Origin: Halopseudomonas pertucinogena
GTDB taxonomy: Bacteria > Pseudomonadota > Gammaproteobacteria > Pseudomonadales > Pseudomonadaceae
Assembly: GCF_014646575.1 (NCBI RefSeq)
Contig: NZ_BMNN01000005.1
Span: 162,869-226,868, forward strand
Direction of reading: 5' to 3'
DNA length: 64,000 bases
Both the position numbers and the translations under genes were made by a program. Under the pieces are notes generated by a model that was given only the letters and a program-made list of their open reading frames with translations, ran no database searches and was not told the origin of the DNA. Below are positions 9,619 to 19,356 of this stretch, piece by piece. Every line of letters begins with the position of its first letter. The first letter of the stretch is position 1.

Positions 9619-10668
9619 ATGGATATCACCACAGCACTGGCACGGGTCGTCAGCCATATCGACCTGTCCACCGAAGAGATGCAGGACGTGATGCGGCAGA
9701 TCATGACCGGCCAGTGCACCGATGCGCAGATCGGCGGCATGCTGGTCGCGCTGCGCATGAAGAGCGAAAGCCTGGACGAGATTACCGGCGCGGCCCTGGC
9801 CATGCGCGAGCTGGCGTCCAGCGTGGCCATTCCGGGTGATCACCTGGTCGATACCTGCGGCACCGGCGGTGATGGTGCGAACATCTTCAACGTGTCCTCT
9901 GCGGCGGCTTTTGTCGTGGCAGCGGCCGGCGGCCAGGTTGCCAAGCACGGCAACCGGGCGGTATCCGGCAAGAGCGGAAGCGCCGACCTGCTGGAAGCGG
10001 CCGGCATCAATCTCGACCTGACCCCCGAGCAGGTGGCACGGTGTGTCGAGCATGTAGGCGTCGGCTTCATGTTTGCACCTGCGCACCATGGGGCGATGAA
10101 GCACGCAGTCGGCCCCCGCCGCGAACTGGGCATGCGGACGCTGTTCAACATGCTCGGGCCGATGACCAACCCGGCCGGGGTCAAGCACCAGGTGATCGGT
10201 GTGTTCAGCCAGGCGCTGTGCCGGCCGATGGCCGAGGTGATGGGCCGCCTGGGCAGTGAACATGTGCTCATCGTGCACTCGCGCGATGGCCTGGATGAGA
10301 TCAGCCTGGCGTCCCCCACGCACATCGCTGAACTCAGGGACGGCAAGGTCACCGAGTATGAAGTCAGCCCGGAGGATCTGGGAATCAAGAGCCGCAGCCT
10401 GATCGGCCTCACCGTGGACGGCCCCGAGGCTTCGCTGAAGCTGATTCGCGATGCGCTCGGCAAGCGTGAGACCGAGAATGGCGAAAAGGCTGCGGACATG
10501 ATCATCCTCAACGCCGGCGCTGCGCTCTACGCGGCCGACGTCGCCTCCACCCTGAAGGAGGGCGTGGAGCTGGCATCCGATGCGTTGTATTCCGGCATGG
10601 CCCGGGAAAAGATGGCCGAGCTCGCCTCGTTCACCGAAATCTTTCGCGAGGAGGCGCAGCAGAAATGA
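9619..10668 (+). CDS. trpD: Anthranilate phosphoribosyltransferase
   Basis: TrpD transfers the phosphoribosyl group from PRPP to anthranilate. The 349-residue protein has the GTGGDG phosphate-binding loop at 81-86, followed by NVSSAAAFV, the [19 protein letters not shown] segment, and the [13 protein letters not shown] / [15 protein letters not shown] motifs. A GGAGAG ribosome-binding sequence precedes the ATG. The last codons overlap the trpC start by 4 bases (ATGA), indicating translational coupling. Confidence 0.96.
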   Translation: MDITTALARVVSHIDLSTEEMQDVMRQIMTGQCTDAQIGGMLVALRMKSESLDEITGAALAMRELASSVAIPGDHLVDTCGTGGDGANIFNVSSAAAFVVAAAGGQVAKHGNRAVSGKSGSADLLEAAGINLDLTPEQVARCVEHVGVGFMFAPAHHGAMKHAVGPRRELGMRTLFNMLGPMTNPAGVKHQVIGVFSQALCRPMAEVMGRLGSEHVLIVHSRDGLDEISLASPTHIAELRDGKVTEYEVSPEDLGIKSRSLIGLTVDGPEASLKLIRDALGKRETENGEKAADMIILNAGAALYAADVASTLKEGVELASDALYSGMAREKMAELASFTEIFREEAQQK

Positions 10669-11465
10669 GCCTGCCAACCATTCTGGAAAATATCGTTGCC
10701 CGCAAGTACGAAGAAGTGAAGGAAAACCGTGCCCGGACGAGTCTGGATGAACTGCAACGGCTGGCCGCTCAGGCCGGTCCGGTCCGTGGCTTTGCCCAGG
10801 CGCTGCGCCAGCGTGCCGAGGCGAAGACCCCGGCGGTGATTGCCGAGGTGAAGAAGGCCTCGCCGAGCAAGGGCGTCATTCGCGAGAACTTCAATCCGGC
10901 CGAGATCGCCGTCAGTTATCAGCAGGGTGGCGCCGCCTGCCTCTCGGTGCTCACGGACATCGATTTCTTCCAGGGCAGCCCGGCCTATCTCCAACAGGCC
11001 CGCGCCGCCTGTAACCTGCCGGTGATCCGCAAGGATTTTCTGGTGGATCCTTATCAGGTAGTCGAAGCCCGGGCCATGGGAGCCGACTGCGTGCTGCTGA
11101 TCGTGGCTTCGCTGGCAGACGGGCAGATGGCGGAGCTGAACGCCACCGCGATTGAGCATGGAATGGATGTGCTGGTGGAGGTGCATGACCGCGCCGAGCT
11201 GGATCGTGCCCTGCAGCTGGATACACCGCTGGTCGGCATCAACAACCGGAACCTCCACGATTTCGAGGTATCGCTGGATACCACCCTCGATCTGCTGGAG
11301 AAGATACCTGCCGACCGTCTGGCCGTTACCGAAAGCGGTATCCTCAGCCGCGCCGATGTGGAGCTGATGCTGGACAACGGCGTCTACAGCTTCCTGGTCG
11401 GTGAGGCTTTCATGCGTGCGCCTGACCCGGGTGCCGAGCTCAAGCGGCTGTTCTTCCCCAGCTGA
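10665..11465 (+). CDS. trpC: Indole-3-glycerol-phosphate synthase
   Basis: TrpC closes the indole ring of carboxyphenylamino-deoxyribulose phosphate to give indole-3-glycerol phosphate. The 266-residue monofunctional TIM barrel (no PRAI domain attached) carries [56 protein letters not shown] and ESGI. It overlaps trpD by 4 bases and is followed by a perfect 10-bp inverted repeat, ending the trpEGDC run. trpF, trpB and trpA are not in the window, as in other pseudomonads where they are elsewhere. Confidence 0.96.
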   Translation: MSLPTILENIVARKYEEVKENRARTSLDELQRLAAQAGPVRGFAQALRQRAEAKTPAVIAEVKKASPSKGVIRENFNPAEIAVSYQQGGAACLSVLTDIDFFQGSPAYLQQARAACNLPVIRKDFLVDPYQVVEARAMGADCVLLIVASLADGQMAELNATAIEHGMDVLVEVHDRAELDRALQLDTPLVGINNRNLHDFEVSLDTTLDLLEKIPADRLAVTESGILSRADVELMLDNGVYSFLVGEAFMRAPDPGAELKRLFFPS

Positions 11466-11478
11466 CCGCTGCGGCAGA

Positions 11479-11503
11479 GCTGACACCCGTCGTGGGTGTC
11501 AGC
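11479..11503 (+). terminator. Hairpin after trpC
   Basis: GCTGACACCC (11479-11488) and GGGTGTCAGC (11494-11503) form a perfect 10-bp stem with a GTCGT loop, 14 bp after the trpC stop. No long T tract follows, so it could be an imperfect intrinsic terminator or a 3' mRNA-stabilising stem. Confidence 0.6.
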
Positions 11504-11592
11504 CGTGCCCCCATTTCTGACTTGTTCCGCCCTTTCCGCTCGAAAACATCTGTTTTACTGATCAATATGAGCCATTATTTGCGCTTTTAGTG

Positions 11593-11604
11593 TCTGATAT
11601 CAGA
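11593..11604. promoter_or_regulatory. Perfect 12-bp palindrome upstream of the cytochrome b561 gene
   Basis: TCTGATATCAGA is a perfect palindrome 37 bp upstream of the b561 start, in an AT-rich stretch that would hold the promoter. It may be a regulator binding site; the protein that binds cannot be named from sequence. Confidence 0.35.
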
Positions 11605-11641
11605 TGTATGATGGCCGCACCAACTGACAAGGAGCGCCTCA

Positions 11642-12226
11642 ATGCAGTGGAAAAATACGCGCAGCGGCTATGGCCTGGTGGCGATCGCGCTGCACTGGCT
11701 GGTCGCGTTGACGGTGATCGGGCTCGCCATCCTGGGTCTGTGGATGGTGGATCTGAGTTATTACAGCCCCTGGTACCGCAGCGCGCCTTTCTGGCACCGG
11801 AGTGTAGGACTGGCGTTGTTCGCCGTGCTGCTGTTGCGAATGTTCTGGCGTTGCTTCAACCCACGCCCGGGCCAACTACCCAACCACAGGCGCTGGGAGC
11901 TTAACCTGGCGGCGCTGGTCCACGGATTGCTGTATTTCCTGCTGTTCGTGATCGTAATCAGCGGTTACCTGATCTCCACGGCCACAGGGCAGGGGATCAG
12001 CTTCTTCGGCTGGTTTGAGGTGCCGGCCACGTTGACCGGGCTCCCCGCTCAGGCGGACCGGGCCGGAGCCGTTCACTACTGGGCTGCGATCCTGGTGCTG
12101 GGGCTGGCTGCATTGCATGCACTGGGTGCGTTGAAACACCACTTCATCGACCGTGATGACACGCTGCGCCGTATGCTCGGTCTGCGGTCGCGACAACTGA
12201 ACTCTTCAAAGGAGAAGCAAGCATGA
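11642..12226 (+). CDS. Cytochrome b561 family membrane protein
   Basis: The 194-residue protein is a four-helix di-heme b-type cytochrome of the CybB/YodB family, which passes electrons from the quinone pool to periplasmic acceptors or to superoxide. Helices lie at roughly 12-36, 50-68, 88-112 and 142-165. Candidate heme ligands are His in ALHWLVAL (helix 1), HRSVGLALF (helix 2), HGLLYF (helix 3) and [10 protein letters not shown] (helix 4). An AAGGAG ribosome-binding sequence precedes the ATG. It overlaps the YceI-like gene by 4 bases; the b561-YceI pairing is common in proteobacteria and suggests isoprenoid or quinone handling. Confidence 0.88.
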   Translation: MQWKNTRSGYGLVAIALHWLVALTVIGLAILGLWMVDLSYYSPWYRSAPFWHRSVGLALFAVLLLRMFWRCFNPRPGQLPNHRRWELNLAALVHGLLYFLLFVIVISGYLISTATGQGISFFGWFEVPATLTGLPAQADRAGAVHYWAAILVLGLAALHALGALKHHFIDRDDTLRRMLGLRSRQLNSSKEKQA

Positions 12227-12798
12227 AAAAGATCATTTCCGGTATCGCGCTGGGTGGTTTGATGGCCGTTTCCGGTTCGCTGTTCGCCGCTGACTATGCA
12301 ATCGACAAGGAAGGCCAGCACGCCTTCATCAACTTCAAGACCGGGCATATGGGCTTCAGCATGCTGCACGGCCGCTTCAACGACTTTGACGGTTCCTTCA
12401 GCTGGGATGCCGACAAGCCGGAAGAGAGCAGGGTCGAGGTGGTCATCAACACCGCCAGTATCGATTCCAACCATGCCGAGCGTGACAAGCATCTGCGCAG
12501 CGCAGACTTCCTCAACGTGGACAAGCACCCGCAGGCGACCTTTGTTTCCACCGGCGTGGAAGTGACCGGTGAGGACACTGCGAAGGTCACTGGCGACTTT
12601 ACCTTCAACGGTGTGACCAGGCCGGTGGTGATCGACGCCCGCTTCATCGGTGAAGGCGAGGACCCCTGGGGCGGCTATCGCGCCGGGTTTGTCGGCACTA
12701 CCAGCATCAAGCTGGCAGACTACGATGTTTCCATGGACCTCGGGCCGGCTTCTGCTGTGGTCGAGCTGGACCTGACCATCGAAGGCGTCCGCAAGTAA
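12223..12798 (+). CDS. YceI family periplasmic lipid-binding protein
   Basis: The 191-residue product has a signal peptide ending at LFAAD (about 22) and a YceI lipocalin-like beta-barrel that binds polyisoprenoid chains: [28 protein letters not shown], the [18 protein letters not shown] core and a terminal DLTIEGVRK. It is coupled to the b561 gene by an ATGA overlap and followed by a strong intrinsic terminator, so the two form a bicistronic unit. The exact ligand is unknown. Confidence 0.9.
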   Translation: MKKIISGIALGGLMAVSGSLFAADYAIDKEGQHAFINFKTGHMGFSMLHGRFNDFDGSFSWDADKPEESRVEVVINTASIDSNHAERDKHLRSADFLNVDKHPQATFVSTGVEVTGEDTAKVTGDFTFNGVTRPVVIDARFIGEGEDPWGGYRAGFVGTTSIKLADYDVSMDLGPASAVVELDLTIEGVRK

Positions 12799-12815
12799 GA
12801 CGTTGCCGCGATGGC

Positions 12816-12843
12816 AAAAAAGCGAGCTCCGGCTCGCTTTTTT
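12816..12843 (+). terminator. Rho-independent terminator after the b561-YceI unit
   Basis: A 12-bp stem (A6GCGAGC / GCTCGCT6) with a TCCG loop ends in six T residues. Because the A tract is symmetrical it can work on both strands, but only the plus-strand genes end here. Confidence 0.92.
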
Positions 12844-12886
12844 CATGCCTGCCGATTGCCTCCTGGCGATTCGCTCTGATAGCATC

Positions 12887-12905
12887 GCAAACAATAACTA
12901 TTCTC
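12887..12905. promoter_or_regulatory. Fur-box-like operator upstream of the siderophore ABC importer
   Basis: The 19-bp site GCAAACAATAACTATTCTC matches the Fur consensus (GATAATGATAATCATTATC) at 12 of 19 positions and resembles the CTATTCTC-type half-sites common in Pseudomonas iron promoters. It ends 25 bp before the first gene of the importer, a position from which Fur would block transcription. Confidence 0.6.
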
Positions 12906-12930
12906 ACTCATCGTCTTTTCAGGAGTTGTC

Positions 12931-13866
12931 ATGCTGTCAGCCGTATCCCGTTATGCCGCAGTGTCCTGCGTGTGTCTGAGCATGATGCTGGGCGCCGCTG
13001 CCGTTCAGGCTGAGAGCGTGACCATCGCGCATTCCAGCGGCCAGACCGAGGTGGCCGTGCAGCCGCAGAAGGTCGTGGTGCTGGATTGGTCGACACTGGA
13101 CACCCTGGCTCAGCTGGGCGTGACCGTGGCAGGTATCCCTTCCTCCAACCCGCCTGAGATGCTGAAACAGTACCGCGATGGCCAGTTCATTCGTGCCGGC
13201 TCGCTGTTCGAGCCGGACCTGGAAGTGCTGAAGAACACTCAGCCGGAGCTGATCATTCTCGGCCGGCGGGCCCAGGGCAAATATGAAGAAGTGTCAGCTT
13301 TCGGCACCACCATCGACCTGACACCGGATCCGAACGATCTGCTGGGCAGCGTTGAGCGCAATACCCTGCTGCTGGGGGAGATCTTCGGCAAGCAGGACAG
13401 GGCGGCCGAGCTGGTGGCCCAGCTGAAGGCGTCGGTCGCGGAGCTGCGTCAGCTGACCAGGGAGCAGGGCGATGGTCTGCTGATTCTGACCACCGGTGGC
13501 AAGATGGCTGCCTTCGGCAAGGGTACGCGCTTCGGTCTGATTCACGATGTGTTCGGTGTCGAGCAGGCGGTGGATGAGCTGAAGGCCGGCCGCCATGGTC
13601 AGTCGGTCTCCTTCGAGTTCCTGCTGGAAGCCGATCCGGACTGGCTGTTCGTCATGGACCGTGATGCTGCCATCGGCCGCGAGGGCACCGCCGCTGCCGA
13701 GCTGATGGACAACGAACTGGTTGCCGCGACCAGCGCTGGCAGCAAGGGCCAGATCGTCTATCTGGACCCGGCCAGTTGGTACCTGCTGGATAACAGCGGT
13801 ATCGGCGTAATGCAGCGCAGCGTTGATGAACTGATCAAGGTGTTCTCCGCTGCTGCTGCGCGCTGA
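12931..13866 (+). CDS. Periplasmic siderophore-binding protein of an iron ABC importer
   Basis: The 311-residue protein has a signal peptide (cleavage near AVQAES, about residue 28) and a class-III (FhuD/CeuE-like) binding fold joined by a single long helix: VVVLDWSTLDTLAQLGV, then PDLEVLKNTQPELIILGRR in the first lobe and PDWLFVMDRDAAIG in the second. Family members (FatB, CeuE, VctP, YclQ) bind catecholate siderophores or their fragments. It is preceded by a Fur-like site and followed by two FecCD permeases and an ATPase. The specific siderophore cannot be inferred. Confidence 0.87.
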   Translation: MLSAVSRYAAVSCVCLSMMLGAAAVQAESVTIAHSSGQTEVAVQPQKVVVLDWSTLDTLAQLGVTVAGIPSSNPPEMLKQYRDGQFIRAGSLFEPDLEVLKNTQPELIILGRRAQGKYEEVSAFGTTIDLTPDPNDLLGSVERNTLLLGEIFGKQDRAAELVAQLKASVAELRQLTREQGDGLLILTTGGKMAAFGKGTRFGLIHDVFGVEQAVDELKAGRHGQSVSFEFLLEADPDWLFVMDRDAAIGREGTAAAELMDNELVAATSAGSKGQIVYLDPASWYLLDNSGIGVMQRSVDELIKVFSAAAAR

Positions 13867-13971
13867 ATAGCCCCTCTCTGAAGGCGGCGCTGATACCTTT
13901 CCCGCACAGCGGGAATCCAGGGCGGATTCGGGTTCGCGCTGTTCCGTTCGCAGGTTGTTCAGGCAGGATGC

Positions 13972-14982
13972 ATGACTGATTCCATCGCTTCATTACAGAG
14001 GGCCTCCCGGGGGAGCGCCCTCTGGCCGTTTCTGTTGCTGGTACTGGTAGTGGTGCTCGGGCTGTGCAGCCTGAACGTCGGTGCCAGCCGCATGAACCTT
14101 CTCAACGTACTGACCGCTGACCCGGATGACCGGGTGTCGAAGATCCTGTTTGCCAGCCGCCTGCCCCGCACCCTGGCGCTGATCCTCGCCGGTGCGGCGC
14201 TGGCAGTGGCCGGGGCGATACTGCAGATGATGGCGCGTAACCGGCTGGTCGACACCTCGACTACCGGGCCCATGGCGGCCGCCGCATTGGGGATGCTGGC
14301 ACTGGCGATCGTGCTGCCGAACGGGCTGCCGCTGTGGGCACGCTTTCTGACAGTCAGCGCCTTTGCCGCAGGCGGTATTGTGCTGTTTCTCGGCGTGCTG
14401 CAACGCATGCCGCTGCGCTCGGCGCTGATCGTACCGCTGGTCGGGCTGGTGATTGCCGGGGTGATTCACGCGGGGAGCGGGCTGATTGCCCATCACTTCG
14501 ATCTGTCCCAATCCCTGCGGGCCTGGAACAGCGGGGATTTTTCCGCCGTGCTGCGTGGCCGTTATGAGTTGCTGTGGATTGCCGCCGGGCTGACCGTGGC
14601 GGCCATGCTGCTGGCCGATCGGTTTACCGTGATCGGTATGGGCCGCGACTTTGCCACCAACATTGGCGTCAACTACGCGCTGCTGATGGCCATCGGCGTG
14701 GCGCTGGTATCCATGATCGTCGGCAGCGTGGTGGTCACCGCGGGGGTGATCCCCTTTATCGGGCTGGTCGCGCCGAACCTGGTGCGGCTGCTGGCCGGTG
14801 ACAATCTGCGCCGGGCGGTGCCCATGGTCGCGCTGCTGGGCGCGGCGCTGTTGCTGGCCGCCGACCTGCTCGGTCGGCTGCTGATCCATCCCTACGAAGT
14901 GCCGTCCTCCAATCTGCTGTCGATCGCCGGTTGTGCGGTGTTCCTTGCAGTGCTGCTGCATGGGAGGGCGAAATGGTCATGA
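13972..14982 (+). CDS. FecCD-family iron-siderophore ABC permease, first subunit
   Basis: The 336-residue protein is a polytopic inner-membrane subunit of about nine to ten helices, with the hallmark RLPRTLALILAGAALAVAGAILQ near residue 60 and the cytoplasmic coupling segment GRDFATNIGVN. The C-terminal half carries GVIPFIGLVAPNLVRLLAGDN, the FecCD signature. It lies 105 bp after the binding-protein gene and overlaps the second permease. A heterodimeric permease of two FecCD proteins is usual for the YclNOPQ/Vct/Fat subgroup. Confidence 0.9.
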   Translation: MTDSIASLQRASRGSALWPFLLLVLVVVLGLCSLNVGASRMNLLNVLTADPDDRVSKILFASRLPRTLALILAGAALAVAGAILQMMARNRLVDTSTTGPMAAAALGMLALAIVLPNGLPLWARFLTVSAFAAGGIVLFLGVLQRMPLRSALIVPLVGLVIAGVIHAGSGLIAHHFDLSQSLRAWNSGDFSAVLRGRYELLWIAAGLTVAAMLLADRFTVIGMGRDFATNIGVNYALLMAIGVALVSMIVGSVVVTAGVIPFIGLVAPNLVRLLAGDNLRRAVPMVALLGAALLLAADLLGRLLIHPYEVPSSNLLSIAGCAVFLAVLLHGRAKWS

Positions 14983-15938
14983 GCCTCTGGCGTCAACCGG
15001 CGGCCCGGGTTGGGCTGCTGGCGGTGGTGGCGGTGCTGTGCGTGATCGGCTTCATGACGCTGAATGTGCAGACCGACTGGGTCTTCATCCTCGAACACCG
15101 GGGCAGCCGCCTGCTGGCATTGCTGCTGACCGCCTGCGCCATTGGCGTCTCCACCGTGCTGTTCCAGACCATTACCCACAGCCGCCTGCTGACCCCGGCG
15201 CTGATGGGCTTCGATGTGCTCTTCGTGCTGGTCAATACCTTGGTGCTGCTGGTGTGGGGTGGCGCGGAGCTGGCGGCCTGGCCGCCTTCACTGCGCTTTG
15301 CCGTGCAGGTACTGGTGATGGTGGCGGTGGCGCTGCTGGCGTTCCGCCTGCTATTTTCCGGCTCGGTGCGCAGTCTGCACCTGATGATCCTGCTGGGCAT
15401 GCTGGCGGGCATGCTGTTCCGGGAGCTGGCTGAACTGGGCGCGCGGGTGCTTGACCCCAGCGAATTCGGCATCAGCAGTGGCGTACGTCAGGCCAGCTTC
15501 AATCGAGTCAATACCTCCCTGCTCTGGGCGTCTTCGTTGGGTCTGGCGCTGGCCGGGCTGTTGCTGCTGCGCTGGCGGCGCTATCTGGATGTACTGTCGC
15601 TGGGCCGGGACATCGCCATCAACCTGGGCGTGGCCCATGGTCGGGTAGTACTGGGCATCATGGCGGTGGTAGCCATCATGGTCTCGGTGGCCACGGTACT
15701 GGTCGGGCCGACCCTGTTCTTCGGTCTGCTAATTGCCAACCTGGCCTACTGGTTTACCGGTACCCAGCGCCACCGCTGGACACTGCCGGCCAGTGTGCTG
15801 GCGGGCATCATCTGTCTGGTCGGTGGTCAGGTGCTGCTGGAACACCTGCTGTCCTCAACCCTGCCGCTGGCGCTGGTGATCGAGCTGGCCGGTGGATTGC
15901 TGTTCATAGCGCTGCTGTTGCGCGGAGTAAGACAATGA
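14973..15938 (+). CDS. FecCD-family iron-siderophore ABC permease, second subunit
   Basis: The 321-residue protein is the partner permease, with about nine membrane helices, GSRLLALLLTACAIGVSTVLFQT early on and LGRDIAINLGVAHGRV as the ATPase-coupling region, followed by VGPTLFFGLLIANLAYW. The start at 14973 follows GGAGGGCG at 5 bp; an alternative ATG at 14979 would give an ATGA-type overlap with the upstream gene. Its stop overlaps the ATPase gene by 4 bases. Confidence 0.9.
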   Translation: MVMSLWRQPAARVGLLAVVAVLCVIGFMTLNVQTDWVFILEHRGSRLLALLLTACAIGVSTVLFQTITHSRLLTPALMGFDVLFVLVNTLVLLVWGGAELAAWPPSLRFAVQVLVMVAVALLAFRLLFSGSVRSLHLMILLGMLAGMLFRELAELGARVLDPSEFGISSGVRQASFNRVNTSLLWASSLGLALAGLLLLRWRRYLDVLSLGRDIAINLGVAHGRVVLGIMAVVAIMVSVATVLVGPTLFFGLLIANLAYWFTGTQRHRWTLPASVLAGIICLVGGQVLLEHLLSSTLPLALVIELAGGLLFIALLLRGVRQ

Positions 15939-16717
15939 TTGAAACCCGTGGAGTATCCAAACGCTACGGCGACACCCTGGTGGTGGACGATGTCAGCCTG
16001 ACCATTCCCAGGGGCGGCTTCACCTCCATCATCGGGCCCAACGGGGCGGGTAAGTCGACCCTGCTGTCGATGATCAGCCGGCTGACGCCGATGAGTGCCG
16101 GCACGGTACTGGTTGATGGTATGGATGTGACCCGTACGCCCGGCAATGTGCTGGCCCAGCGTTTATCCATTCTGCGTCAGGACAATCAGACCTCCCTGCG
16201 CCTGACCGTGCGGGATCTGGTGGCCTTCGGGCGCTTTCCCCATTCCGGGGGACGGCTGACCGCCGCGGATCTGCGTCATGTGGATGAGGCCATGGATTAT
16301 CTGCAGCTCAACGAATACCGCGACCGGCCAATCGACGAGCTGTCCGGTGGGCAGCGCCAGCGCGCCTATGTGGCCATGGTGATGTGTCAGGACACCGATT
16401 ATGTGCTGCTGGACGAGCCGCTGAACAATATCGACATGCGCTTTGCCGTGGACATGATGCAGCTGCTGCGCCGCGCCGCCGACGAGAAGGGCAAGACGGT
16501 GGTAGTGGTGCTGCATGACATCAACTTCGCTTCCTGCTATTCGGACCATATCATCGCCATGCGTCGGGGCAGACCGGCCTATCAGGGCACCCCCGCCGAG
16601 ATCATCCGCGATGAGGTGCTGCGCGACCTGTACGAGATGGATATCCGGGTGCATGAGGTGAATGATCAGCGGATCTGCGTCTATTTCCGCATGCCCGCCA
16701 CGGCATCAGCCGTGTAA
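15935..16717 (+). CDS. Iron-siderophore ABC transporter ATPase
   Basis: The 260-residue nucleotide-binding subunit has Walker A GPNGAGKST (about 34-42), Q-loop LRQDNQTS, signature LSGGQRQRAYVAMVM, Walker B YVLLDEPLNNID and switch His in VVVLHDINFA. It powers import through the two permeases encoded upstream and overlaps the second by 4 bases. The gene ends this importer operon; no TonB-dependent receptor or siderophore hydrolase is adjacent. Paired-hairpin repeats follow before the convergent LysR gene. Confidence 0.93.
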   Translation: MIETRGVSKRYGDTLVVDDVSLTIPRGGFTSIIGPNGAGKSTLLSMISRLTPMSAGTVLVDGMDVTRTPGNVLAQRLSILRQDNQTSLRLTVRDLVAFGRFPHSGGRLTAADLRHVDEAMDYLQLNEYRDRPIDELSGGQRQRAYVAMVMCQDTDYVLLDEPLNNIDMRFAVDMMQLLRRAADEKGKTVVVVLHDINFASCYSDHIIAMRRGRPAYQGTPAEIIRDEVLRDLYEMDIRVHEVNDQRICVYFRMPATASAV

Positions 16718-16770
16718 CGCAGCGCCAGGCCAGCCACCCCGTAAGCCCATCGCGGAACCCACCCCGGAAG

Positions 16771-16836
16771 GGCCGGGTTCCATCCCGGCCAGCGGCGTAT
16801 CCGCCCGCGCGAGGATGGGCGAGATGGAACTCGCCC
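16771..16836. repeat. REP-like paired hairpin, copy 1
   Basis: Hairpin A is GGCCGGG-TTCCAT-CCCGGCC (16771-16790) and hairpin B is GGCGAG-ATGGAA-CTCGCC inside 16817-16836. The two 6-base loops are reverse complements of each other. The element lies between convergent genes, as REP/BIME elements usually do. Confidence 0.85.
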
Positions 16837-16924
16837 CTCCCAGCCACTTCTGGTCTTTTTAACCATTCTTGTGCATTGGGCTCCGCTCAAAGGCAGGCTA
16901 GCCCAGAAAGCACTCCCCCTGGAG

Positions 16925-16989
16925 GGCCGGGTTCCATCCCGGCCAGTGGCGTATCCGCCCGCGCGAGGAGGGGCGAGATGGAACTCGCT
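16925..16989. repeat. REP-like paired hairpin, copy 2
   Basis: This is a near copy of the element at 16771-16836 in the same orientation. Hairpin A (16925-16944) has the same GGCCGGG/CCCGGCC stem and TTCCAT loop; hairpin B (about 16971-16989) has the ATGGAA loop with one stem difference (CTCGCT for CTCGCC). The 37-bp inter-hairpin spacers of the two copies are also similar. Copies 1 and 2 fill the 288-bp gap between the ABC ATPase and the LysR gene. Confidence 0.85.
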
Positions 16990-17005
16990 CCTCCAGGTGC
17001 TCCGA

Positions 17006-17914
17006 TCAGGAGCCGGTCCGGCTCTGAACGTAGGCTCTGGCCTCCTCGATTACCCAGTCCCTGAATCCCTGCAGGGTGGCTGACTCGGCCTTGCGCTCGG
17101 GGATCACCAGATAGTACGCATTGCTGCTGTCGAAGCTGTGCGGGTTGGCAATCACCAGGCGGCCGCTTTCCAGCTCGCTGCGGATGAGAAAGGGCGGTAT
17201 CAATGCCACCCCCATGCCGTGCATGGCCGCCTGGGCGAGCATGGAGAACAGTTCCAGCCGGGTACCGTTGAGGTCATGCTCGATGCGCATGTCGCATGAT
17301 TCGAACCACTGGCGCCAGGCATAGGGCCGGGTGGATTGCTGCAGCAGCGGCAGCTGGCTGATCTGCTCCGGTGTCAATCCCGGCCGGCCACCGAGCAGCT
17401 GCGGGCTGCATACCGGCACCGGCGACTCCGTCATGAGGAAGTGCACTTCCGTTCCCGACCAGTCACCATCGCCGAAATAGATGGCCGCGTCGAACTCCGT
17501 ATCGGCAAACAGGAAGGGCCTGGTGCGGTTGGTCATGTTGATCGTGACATGCGGATGTTGCACAACGAACTGGCCCATCCGTGGCAGCAGCCACTGGGTG
17601 CCGAAGGTTGGTACTGTGGCCAGCTCCAGGGTGGCGCTACCCTTGTTGCCCATCAGCGAAAGGGTGTCGCGCTCCACTGCGTCAAGTCGGTTAGCGATGC
17701 GCCGACTGTAGGTCTGACCGGCCTCGGTAAGCCGCACGCCTCTGCGGGTGCGTCGGAACAGGTCAACGTCGAGGAAACGCTCCAGATTGGCGATCTGACG
17801 GCAGACGGCGCTCTGGGTCATGGCCAGTTCCTCGGCGGCACGGGTAAAACTTTCATGCCTGGCGGCAGATTCGAAACAGATCAGAGCCTGGGTAGGGGGA
17901 ATCTTGCGGCGCAT
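17006..17914 (-). CDS. LysR-type regulator (GcvA/GcdR-like), divergent from gcdH
   Basis: The 302-residue protein has a LysR N-terminal winged helix-turn-helix (about 6-65: ALICFESAARHESFTRAAEELAMTQSAVCRQI) and a C-terminal effector-binding domain of the GcvA subgroup (TVPTFGTQWLLPRM, FDAAIYFGDGDW). It is transcribed away from glutaryl-CoA dehydrogenase, the arrangement of gcdR-gcdH in pseudomonads, so glutarate or a derivative is the likely signal. The role is inferred from context. Confidence 0.85.
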   Translation of the reverse strand: MRRKIPPTQALICFESAARHESFTRAAEELAMTQSAVCRQIANLERFLDVDLFRRTRRGVRLTEAGQTYSRRIANRLDAVERDTLSLMGNKGSATLELATVPTFGTQWLLPRMGQFVVQHPHVTINMTNRTRPFLFADTEFDAAIYFGDGDWSGTEVHFLMTESPVPVCSPQLLGGRPGLTPEQISQLPLLQQSTRPYAWRQWFESCDMRIEHDLNGTRLELFSMLAQAAMHGMGVALIPPFLIRSELESGRLVIANPHSFDSSNAYYLVIPERKAESATLQGFRDWVIEEARAYVQSRTGS

Positions 17915-18064
17915 GGATATTGCCTGGCTTTCATTTTTCGGAATTCCAAATTAGCACAGATGGCTGAAAAAAACGCGTTTGCCTCGACAGGTCGGGCAGA
18001 CTAGGCTGTGTCAGGTCTGAAGGGGCCGCTCCAGGCTCGAATGCGAATATTGATCGGAGAACCC

Positions 18065-19249
18065 ATGGCTAATACCAAAGCAAGTTTCAACTGGATGGAT
18101 CCGCTGTTGCTGGATCAACAGCTCACCGAAGAAGAGCGCATGGTGCGCAACTCGGCAGCGCAGTACTGCCAGGACAAGCTGATGCCACGGGTGCTGGAGT
18201 CCTTTCGCCATGAGCAGACCGATGCCGATATCTTTCGCGAAATGGGCGAGCTGGGCCTGCTGGGTGCGACCATCCCCACGGAGTACGGTGGCAGTGGTCT
18301 GAACTATGTCTGCTACGGCCTGATAGCCCGGGAAGTGGAGCGTGTCGACTCCGGCTACCGTTCGATGATGAGCGTGCAGTCTTCGCTGGTGATGGTGCCG
18401 ATCAATGAATTTGGCTCCGCGGAGCAGAAGCAGAAATACCTGCCGAAACTGGCCAGCGGCGAATACATCGGCTGCTTCGGGCTGACCGAGCCGAACCACG
18501 GCTCCGATCCCGGCTCGATGGAGACCCGGGCGAAGAAGGTCGAGGGTGGCTACCTGCTCAAGGGCGCCAAGATGTGGATCACCAACAGCCCTATCGCGGA
18601 TGTATTCGTGGTCTGGGCCAAGACCGAGGACGGCGTGATCCGCGGCTTCATTCTCGAAAAGGGCTGGAAAGGCCTGAGCGCACCGGCGATCAAGGGCAAG
18701 GTCGGGCTGCGTACCTCGATCACCGGCGAGATCGTGATGGAGGATGTATTCGTTCCGGAAGAGAACCTGATGCCGGGTGTGACCGGTCTGCGCGGCCCCT
18801 TCACCTGCCTGAACTCCGCCCGCTATGGCATCTCCTGGGGCGCACTGGGCGCCGCCGAGTTCTGCTGGCACACCGCCCGGCAGTACACCCTGGATCGTCT
18901 GCAGTTCGGCCGCCCGCTGGCTCAGACCCAGTTGATCCAGAAGAAGCTGGCAGACATGCAGACCGAGATCACCATGGCGCTGCAGGGTTGTCTGCGCCTC
19001 GGCCGGATGAAGGATGAGGGCACCGCCGCGGTGGAAATCACCTCTATCATGAAGCGCAACTCCTGCGGCAAGGCGCTCGATATCGCCCGGATGGCCCGCG
19101 ACATGCTGGGCGGCAATGGCATTTCCGATGAATACGGCGTGATCCGGCATGTGGTCAATCTGGAGGTGGTCAACACCTATGAAGGGACCCATGACGTGCA
19201 TGCGCTGATTCTGGGCCGGGCGCAGACAGGGTTGCAGGCGTTTTTCTGA
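18065..19249 (+). CDS. gcdH: Glutaryl-CoA dehydrogenase
   Basis: GcdH oxidatively decarboxylates glutaryl-CoA to crotonyl-CoA in lysine and glutarate degradation, passing electrons through FAD to electron-transfer flavoprotein. The 394-residue protein shows acyl-CoA dehydrogenase features: [55 protein letters not shown] and the catalytic glutamate in [20 protein letters not shown] (Glu373). The start [15 protein letters not shown] matches the family, so an in-frame ATG-like extension to 18008 is rejected. The CoA-transferase gene often found next to gcdH is absent. Confidence 0.95.
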   Translation: MANTKASFNWMDPLLLDQQLTEEERMVRNSAAQYCQDKLMPRVLESFRHEQTDADIFREMGELGLLGATIPTEYGGSGLNYVCYGLIAREVERVDSGYRSMMSVQSSLVMVPINEFGSAEQKQKYLPKLASGEYIGCFGLTEPNHGSDPGSMETRAKKVEGGYLLKGAKMWITNSPIADVFVVWAKTEDGVIRGFILEKGWKGLSAPAIKGKVGLRTSITGEIVMEDVFVPEENLMPGVTGLRGPFTCLNSARYGISWGALGAAEFCWHTARQYTLDRLQFGRPLAQTQLIQKKLADMQTEITMALQGCLRLGRMKDEGTAAVEITSIMKRNSCGKALDIARMARDMLGGNGISDEYGVIRHVVNLEVVNTYEGTHDVHALILGRAQTGLQAFF

Positions 19250-19328
19250 CTACAGCAGTAATCGCCCCGAAGCCGAGGCTCCTGCAAGGTAATTTGCCCC
19301 CTCGGAGCTGCACAGAGGCGTGATATGC

Positions 19329-19352
19329 GAAGGCCCCGATAGCGGGGCCTTC
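19329..19352. terminator. Bidirectional terminator between gcdH and the Usp gene
   Basis: GAAGGCCCCG (19329-19338) and CGGGGCCTTC (19343-19352) form a perfect 10-bp stem with an ATAG loop, located between two convergent genes and 5 bp from the Usp stop codon. T tracts are short on both sides. Confidence 0.8.
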
Positions 19353-19356
19353 TACG

